Positions 6,061 to 9,815 of a stretch of 9,815 nucleotides of DNA are shown here, in pieces (position 1 is the first letter of the stretch; the number at the start of each line of letters is the position of its first letter). The notes below the pieces were generated by a model. The model was not told the DNA's origin and did not search any database. It was given only the letters and a program-made list of their open reading frames with translations. A program made the translations under genes and the position numbers. This stretch comes from Nitrososphaera sp. (GTDB lineage: Archaea > Thermoproteota > Nitrososphaeria > Nitrososphaerales > Nitrososphaeraceae): contig JAICVG010000018.1 of the NCBI GenBank assembly GCA_025935445.1, positions 1-9,815 on the forward strand. Reading direction: 5' to 3'.

Positions 6061-6771
6061 TACTCAGGCAGAACCATAATGAAATAGTAATTCTTACACA
6101 GAGGATCCAGTGTCTTCTTATAGATATTACATTGCTAACCCTACTAACACGTACGGCTGTTCCTTGATTCCTAGTGGTTCGCAATTCTGCTGTTTAAATC
6201 CTAAGAAGGGTCTTACTTTTTGGCTAGCATGTCTTTATATCTCTCTTGTGTAATTTATTGCAAGATACGTTGCACCATCTTATCATGATATTTAAAACCT
6301 TTGAATTTCTTACATATGTAATCATTCATTATAATGAAGGCACACGCGCACACACTCATATATCAGCATGATAGGAACAACTGAATTCTCAAATATTGAA
6401 AGCTTAGTAATTTCAAAATGTCCTTTCACACTATTTCTGTCTAGTTTCCGCAAGCGAACCTAAGCTGTTATATCCTACTTGAGGGAGCATGCAGGCCTAA
6501 AAGATTTTTAATCTACAACATCCTAGCCTTGTTTTGTAATGTGCTTATTTTCGACGTGCTTCTTTTTAATTATTAAAAGCAATGAATATTATAGTCCTTG
6601 ATTATCGTCGACATTTTCGTAATAGAATAGTTGTTCCCTCAGTTGTAGCTTCACAGTCTTGATCATCCGCGTTCATTTCTTCTAAGACAAATTTGTTGTG
6701 TCATCATCAGCAATCACCAATGTCTCCTCGTTCTTGGATTACAGTGCGGCTGGAGACTTCAGGGCTTTGAG
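6061..6771. other. Long AT-rich stretch with no convincing gene
   Basis: Between the spt5 promoter and the dtdA region I see only short frames. The best, an ATG at 6368 with 31 codons, has no TATA box at a suitable distance. No tRNA cloverleaf, rRNA, insertion-sequence ends or direct repeats were recognised. Present are several AT-rich inverted repeats: 6310-6321, 6325-6338, 6502-6514 (AGATT-TTT-AATCT) and 6564-6578 (TTTTAAT-T-ATTAAAA). There are also TATA-like stretches on both strands, for example near 6233-6240 and 6289-6298. It may hold a regulatory region or a small RNA, or be decayed DNA. Confidence 0.5.
6310..6338. repeat. Two adjacent perfect palindromes (12 and 14 bp)
   Basis: TTACATATGTAA (6310-6321) and TTCATTATAATGAA (6325-6338) are each perfect, spacer-free inverted repeats, three bases apart and with centres 16 bp apart, about one and a half helical turns. 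Both begin TT and end AA with similar AT-rich cores. They look like tandem sites for a dimeric DNA-binding protein, but no start codon lies at a matching distance on either strand. Chance is possible in DNA this AT-rich. Confidence 0.35.
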
Positions 6772-6820
6772 GTGTTCTCATCTGTTCTTTTGCCTACTTT
6801 ACTGCCACGACAGGACAAGG

Positions 6821-6829
6821 CTAAAATTA
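6821..6829 (+). promoter_or_regulatory. TATA-like box for dtdA
   Basis: CTAAAATTA, centred near 6825, lies about 28 bases before the TTG at 6853, the distance expected for a leaderless archaeal mRNA. No comparable box precedes the upstream GTG at 6772, which supports the shorter protein. Confidence 0.4.
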
Positions 6830-6852
6830 GTACTGTCTGTAGACGCTGTAAG

Positions 6853-7689
6853 TTGAACGATCACTGTGCCCTGGTGACCTCTGTTCATGACATGGCAGGC
6901 ACGACGATGAGCCGCTATCTGATAAGAAACGCAGAATTTGCAAGTGAGAGTAAGAGAGGAGACGCCGACGGCGAGTCATACCGGTCGCTGCGCCACAAAA
7001 ATATCCAGCTTTATATTTTCTCTGGCAATTTGCTTACCTTGGAAAACATTAACGATGTATATTCACGCGCCGATGTGTTTATTTTCCTTTCAAAGCATAA
7101 GTCGCACAGCTCAATTCCAACGCTCACGTGTCACTTCACCGGCAATTTTTCTGCAGACAACTCTTATGGTGGCAATCCTCGACAGATAGCAATCTCATAC
7201 CCCAGCCTGCAGAAAGCATATCTAAAGGCCATAACCGCTGCTGCGAGAAAAAAGGTTCCAGAATATGAGGTTATAATAGAAGCAACACATCACGGACCCA
7301 CATCACTCAATAAGCCTGTATTATTTGTGGAGTTGGGATCGTCGGAAAAGCAGTGGGCCGACGAAAACGCGGCAGCGGTCATATGTGATACCCTGCTTGA
7401 TATACTTCACAAAGGGTTTGAGCACTGCCAAAATGTAGGCATAGCACTTGGAGGCACGCACTATCCAAAAAAGTTTAACAAACTCTTACTCGAGTCAAAG
7501 TTTGGTCTTGCAGCAGTGGCGTCAAAGCACAATCTTGAAGCAATTGATGATGCGATGTTAAAGCAGATGGTTGAAAAGAGCGTAGAGAAGGTGACACATA
7601 TTGTACTAGACAACAAAGGGTTGGGAAGGGAGAAGGATCGGATACTCAAAATCGTCGAGAAGACCCCTCTCGAACTTTACAAGATCTAA
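6853..7689 (+). CDS. dtdA: D-aminoacyl-tRNA deacylase, DtdA/GEK1 family
   Basis: This archaeal/plant-type enzyme hydrolyses D-aminoacyl-tRNAs, keeping D-amino acids out of translation. Recognisable family blocks, numbered from the start used here, are the N-terminal strand ALVTSVHDMAG (6-16), CHFTGNFS (93-100) and EATHHGPTS (143-151). FVELGSSEKQW (158-168) and GIALGGTHYPKKF (196-208) follow. These histidine- and glycine-rich blocks mark the phosphorylase-like fold and its metal-binding active site. The frame is open back to a GTG at 6772, which would add 27 residues. Those residues (containing CRRCK) do not resemble the family, whose members start close to this first strand. The TTG at 6853 sits 28 bases from a TATA-like box, so I take it as the start, giving 278 residues. 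The methyltransferase gene follows after 38 bases with its own promoter. Confidence 0.85.
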   Translation: MNDHCALVTSVHDMAGTTMSRYLIRNAEFASESKRGDADGESYRSLRHKNIQLYIFSGNLLTLENINDVYSRADVFIFLSKHKSHSSIPTLTCHFTGNFSADNSYGGNPRQIAISYPSLQKAYLKAITAAARKKVPEYEVIIEATHHGPTSLNKPVLFVELGSSEKQWADENAAAVICDTLLDILHKGFEHCQNVGIALGGTHYPKKFNKLLLESKFGLAAVASKHNLEAIDDAMLKQMVEKSVEKVTHIVLDNKGLGREKDRILKIVEKTPLELYKI

Positions 7690-7698
7690 ACGCGGCAT

Positions 7699-7708
7699 GT
7701 TAAATACT
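7699..7708 (+). promoter_or_regulatory. TATA box of the methyltransferase gene
   Basis: GTTAAATACT, centred near 7703, lies 25 bases before the ATG at 7728, predicting a leaderless transcript. It occupies the short gap after dtdA. Confidence 0.5.
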
Positions 7709-7727
7709 TGCCTGCCTCAGATATCTT

Positions 7728-8087
7728 ATGAAACTGCGGCCACTAAAAGCAAGCCACGTCTATGACATAGTGACTCAAATTCCAGAAGGCAAAGTCACAA
7801 CTTATGGTGACATTGCTAGGGCTCTTGGACATCCCCGCGCATCCCGTGTGATTGGAAGGATTTTGAACAAGAACCCAAATCCACTTGTGACTCCATGTCA
7901 TAGAGTCATCAAGTCAGATGGCAATATAGGCGGCTATGCTTTTGGCAAGGTAAGAAAAAAAGAATTGCTAAAGAAAGAAGGCCTGTGCTTTATTGGCGAC
8001 AGTACCGCAGAGTTTGAGAAATACAGAATTCCGTTTCAGAAATTGCGCTATGAGGACTTGGCCTCTTTTACGAGCTCTCGTAGATGA
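7728..8087 (+). CDS. Small O6-alkylguanine-DNA alkyltransferase (Ogt/MGMT C-terminal domain)
   Basis: The family repairs O6-alkylguanine by transferring the alkyl group irreversibly to its own cysteine. The 119 residues comprise essentially only the catalytic, DNA-binding domain. VTTYGDIARALGHPRASRVIGR (23-44) is the winged-helix region with the Arg finger near R40. NKNPNPLVTPCHRVIKSDG (47-65) contains the PCHRV active site with nucleophile C57, and LLKKEG (80-85) carries the conserved Glu. The cysteine is present, so this is not an alkyltransferase-like (ATL) protein, in which it is replaced. The N-terminal RNase H-like domain of full-length Ada/Ogt is missing. The C-terminal tail of about 20 residues is encoded over the end of rpl19e (40-base convergent overlap). 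The start is fixed by a TATA box 25 bases upstream. Confidence 0.9.
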   Translation: MKLRPLKASHVYDIVTQIPEGKVTTYGDIARALGHPRASRVIGRILNKNPNPLVTPCHRVIKSDGNIGGYAFGKVRKKELLKKEGLCFIGDSTAEFEKYRIPFQKLRYEDLASFTSSRR

Positions 8088-8494
8088 GCAAGTGATCTCA
8101 CCTGACCACCATTGACCTTCTTGTAGAGGTGCCAGTACATATCGTTGGTAATGTCCTTTCTTTCCTTGATCACTTTTAAATGGTAACGCAAAGACCTTGT
8201 CTTCACCACATAGACCTCTTTCTTGCCAACCCTTGCAGTCTTCTTACCCTTCTTTGAGCCTGGGCCCTTGCCATGAACCTTCCAGACAGACCGTTTCTTG
8301 ATTGCTCTACCTCTTGAGCTTCCCTTAGGTTGGACTGTCCAAATTGCGCCGCTCTTGACAAGTGAGCGTATATTCTCTCTAGTGATCGAGTCGGCGATGT
8401 CTTCAAGTCTATCGGGCTCAAAGCGAACTCTGTTGGCTCCTACACTGAGAATCCTTGCTACCAGCTCGCGCTTTTTTGCAATGTTGACTACCAT
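8048..8494 (-). CDS. rpl19e: 50S ribosomal protein L19e
   Basis: This archaeal/eukaryotic large-subunit protein binds 23S rRNA. The 148 residues match the family length. The N-terminal MVVNIAKKRELVARILSVG, EDIADSITRENIRSLVKSGAI, the basic KGSSRGRAIKKR loop and HGKGPGSKKGKKTARVGKK are all typical, followed by the helical C-terminus with MYWHLYKKVNGGQVRSLAHL. It starts one base after the rpl32e stop, without a Shine-Dalgarno site, so it is expected to be translated from the rpl32e mRNA. The last 40 bases overlap the end of the convergent methyltransferase gene, so the two 3' ends make complementary RNA. Confidence 0.96.
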   Translation of the reverse strand: MVVNIAKKRELVARILSVGANRVRFEPDRLEDIADSITRENIRSLVKSGAIWTVQPKGSSRGRAIKKRSVWKVHGKGPGSKKGKKTARVGKKEVYVVKTRSLRYHLKVIKERKDITNDMYWHLYKKVNGGQVRSLAHLRELVKEAKSS

Positions 8495-8495
8495 G

Positions 8496-8918
8496 TTACT
8501 CTTTTTTCTTCTCCTTTTCTTTTTGCATTTTAGATATTAGGTTACTGGGATTGAGCACCTTGATACCAAGTTCGACAGCCTTGTTAATTATCTCAATCTT
8601 CTTCTTCTTTCCGACGGTGTGGCCAATCCTTGCTGCGTCCTTTTTCGGATCAAGCTTAGCCAACTCGGCGGTGTTATGAACAAGGTTATCGCTATATCCA
8701 GATGGGTGAAGACCTCTTGCTGCTCTCGGGCCCCTATAGCCGACCTTGACAATGGCTGGCATCCCTGACTTTTGCTTTCTCATCTTATTGTCTTTGCCCT
8801 TAGGCTTCCTCCAGTTTTCGGCAAGCCTATCGTACCTCCAGCTCTCTTGTCTGATGAACCTGGGTCTTCTTTGTGCAACCTTTCTTCTGGCTGCGAGCAA
8901 TTCCTCGTTAATCACCAT
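8496..8918 (-). CDS. rpl32e: 50S ribosomal protein L32e
   Basis: This is an archaeal/eukaryotic large-subunit protein. Within its 140 residues the recognisable core includes RRPRFIRQESWRYDRL (18-33), WRKPKGKDNKMRKQKSGMP and VKVGYRGPRAARGLHPSGY, then the NTAELAKLD and AARIGHTVGKKKK region. It ends in a Lys/Glu-rich tail. The ATG at 8918 lies about 37 bases from a TATA-like box. It is the first gene of a two-gene unit with rpl19e. In many archaea this pair sits inside the large spc ribosomal cluster between rpl6 and rpl18, neither of which is here. Confidence 0.96.
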   Translation of the reverse strand: MVINEELLAARRKVAQRRPRFIRQESWRYDRLAENWRKPKGKDNKMRKQKSGMPAIVKVGYRGPRAARGLHPSGYSDNLVHNTAELAKLDPKKDAARIGHTVGKKKKIEIINKAVELGIKVLNPSNLISKMQKEKEKKKE

Positions 8919-8949
8919 GGTTTTACTTAGAAGACTTTTATCCGATTAC

Positions 8950-8959
8950 AATAAATATG
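8950..8959 (-). promoter_or_regulatory. TATA box of rpl32e-rpl19e
   Basis: The minus strand reads CATATTTATT, centred near 8955, giving an expected transcript start near 8929 and a leader of about ten bases. Confidence 0.5.
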
Positions 8960-9014
8960 TTACTCGTTTCCTGTATCTTAAATAAGAGACAAGAAGAGTG
9001 TATATGATCGCATA

Positions 9015-9320
9015 CTACAATGATGCTTTATTTGACAGTGCACTCAAATTAGGATACATTGTGACTATCCTTACAAGCTGTTGCAAACCGCTTAAACTAT
9101 GCACGAGTTCTAACTTATCTACACTAATAGAGCGCAGATGATTCCGCGTTGACGAAAGAGCTTGCTCTGCTAGAGTTTGTCTAACTCTAGGAATCTCAAA
9201 TATAGCACCATCTTCTTCTTCGGCATGATATATCATGAGCTCTTGCTGTAGCAGTAATCGGCCACCAGCACGATCGCCCAGCTCAAGACTTTTCGATTTT
9301 GAAGACGAATTTCATGAGAT
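9015..9320 (-). pseudogene. Possible frameshifted or decayed gene
   Basis: Reading leftwards, the frame ending in TAG at 9015-9017 is open from about 9315. It contains protein-like sequence both before and after its only ATG (9234-9236): LELGDRAGGRLLLQQEL precedes it and EEEDGAIFEIPRVRQTLAEQ follows. No ATG, GTG or TTG exists earlier in that frame, and an in-frame TGA closes it. The neighbouring frame gives YDIVVSSHEIRLQNRK up to an A4 tract (9290-9293); one extra A there would join the two into one reading frame. No TATA box precedes the ATG at 9236. The simplest readings are a gene remnant with a one-base deletion, a sequencing error, or a genuine 73-residue protein starting at 9236. No family is recognised. 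Confidence 0.35.
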
Positions 9321-9400
9321 GAAACAACTATATCGTATATTGTTGTTGTTGGATTTGTATCAAAGGAGCCTTGAGAGAAGACGATTCTGGTGAATAATAC

Positions 9401-9815
9401 GTGGCAGAAAGCTATGTAAGCTTTAGGGGTACAAATGGTGATAGCACATCGCATATACCAGAGGACCTTTTGCACTTTATACGACGCGATACATACTCGC
9501 TTTTAGTAAAGGGATTTGCTGGAACTGGCAAGACCACGCTTGCACTTACTATCTTAAATGTGCTTGGAGTCAAGAACAATTTCTTCTATATCTCGACGAG
9601 AATATCACCAAAGCAGCTCTTCCAATACTACCCGTGGCTGAAGGACCTTATTGTCCAGTCTAGGCCTAGAGGTGCAAGCCTAGCCAGAGATCATGAAGTG
9701 ATGTCGAGTTTTGAGGATGCAAGGCTAGACGAACCCGAGTCCCTCTTTGAGCGCATTACAAACCAGCTGATGGACATCAAGTCCCCTATAATTATAATCG
9801 ACAGCTGGGACGCAA
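9401..9815 (+). CDS. P-loop ATPase, RecA/KaiC/GvpD-like, 5' part only
   Basis: GTG at 9401 opens a frame that continues past the window end (138 codons seen). An in-frame TAA six bases upstream makes this the first possible start. Walker A is GFAGTGKTT (38-46), preceded by a strand (YSLLVK), and Walker B is the hydrophobic PIIIIDSWD (129-137) with the catalytic Asp. Between them come strand FFYISTRIS and a region with QYYPWLKDL. Order and spacing fit RecA-superfamily ATPases of the KaiC/GvpD type, which archaea use in regulatory and signalling roles, but the part that would separate subfamilies is missing. It is divergent from rpl32e and no clear TATA box or Shine-Dalgarno site precedes it. 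Its function is not assigned. Confidence 0.8.
   Translation, partial: MAESYVSFRGTNGDSTSHIPEDLLHFIRRDTYSLLVKGFAGTGKTTLALTILNVLGVKNNFFYISTRISPKQLFQYYPWLKDLIVQSRPRGASLARDHEVMSSFEDARLDEPESLFERITNQLMDIKSPIIIIDSWDA

Noticed and set aside
6368..6463. 31-codon plus-strand frame with ATG
   Set aside because: There is no TATA box at a suitable distance and the composition is unremarkable; short frames of this size are expected by chance in 700 bases.
6564..6578. AT-rich hairpin TTTTAAT-T-ATTAAAA as a terminator
   Set aside because: No gene ends nearby on either strand, and such AT-only repeats are common in AT-rich DNA.
6625..6715. Minus-strand ATGATGA ... CTGA pattern resembling a box C/D guide RNA
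   Set aside because: No D' box lies at the proper spacing before the weak C'-like element, and no pairing terminal stem was found.
9004..9141. 45-codon plus-strand frame with a TATA-like stretch at 8978-8984
   Set aside because: It lies antisense to a more protein-like minus frame, and the TATA spacing (about 23 bases to the ATG) is short for a leaderless start.
9233..9475. 80-codon minus-strand frame over the start of the ATPase gene
   Set aside because: Its first half is antisense to the clear P-loop ATPase coding sequence. Only its last part may belong to the split reading frame described at 9015-9400.
1..9815. CRISPR array, insertion sequence, integrase site or toxin-antitoxin/defence module
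   Set aside because: No regularly spaced direct repeats, transposase or integrase motifs, or recognised defence domains were seen. The tRNA-Gly is intact, with no duplicated 3' end noticed in the window.

Overview
The window is archaeal. It encodes the archaeal/eukaryotic ribosomal proteins L32e and L19e, an Spt5/NusG elongation factor, and a GEK1/DtdA-type D-aminoacyl-tRNA deacylase. TATA-like boxes lie about 25-30 bases upstream of several genes, and Shine-Dalgarno sequences are mostly absent. Moderate GC, intergenic AT-rich DNA, many small uncharacterised proteins and a GvpD/KaiC-like ATPase fit a Thaumarchaeota (Nitrososphaeria) genome, perhaps a soil lineage. The phylum is an inference from style and content, not proven by a marker.

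Layout. 219-1492 (+): five small genes of unknown function. Two carry cysteine-rich zinc-binding motifs, one is a previously unlisted 29-residue single-span membrane peptide, and one is a charged helical protein. 1474-1548 (-): tRNA-Gly(GCC), whose 3' end overlaps the last of these genes. 1592-2212 (-): an unrecognised 206-residue protein with its own promoter. 2264-5227 (-): a compact tetrapyrrole operon encoding a Met8/CysG-N-like precorrin-2 dehydrogenase, glutamyl-tRNA reductase (HemA) and 5-aminolevulinate dehydratase (HemB), with overlapping genes. 5305-6021 (-): Spt5 with a long acidic N-terminal extension. 6061-6852: about 790 bases without a convincing gene, holding two adjacent perfect palindromes. 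6853-8087 (+): dtdA, then a small O6-alkylguanine-DNA methyltransferase, both apparently leaderless. 8048-8918 (-): rpl32e-rpl19e, whose end overlaps the methyltransferase gene by 40 bases. 9015-9320 (-): a possible decayed reading frame. 9401-9815 (+): the 5' part of a P-loop ATPase that runs out of the window.

How it works together. HemA reduces Glu-tRNA to glutamate-1-semialdehyde and HemB condenses two aminolevulinate molecules to porphobilinogen. The Met8-like enzyme acts later, oxidising precorrin-2 to sirohydrochlorin, the branch point for siroheme, siroheme-derived heme and cobalamin. The middle steps (HemL, HemC, HemD, uroporphyrinogen methyltransferase) are not in the window. Spt5, DtdA, tRNA-Gly, L19e and L32e are information-processing genes. 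DtdA removes D-amino acids and glycine from mischarged tRNAs.

The best candidates for something undescribed are the small-protein cluster at the left end (especially the leaderless membrane peptide with its helical partner, ending inside an antisense tRNA), the acidic tail of Spt5, and the palindrome pair in the large gap. I did not find a clear defence system, mobile element or CRISPR array.
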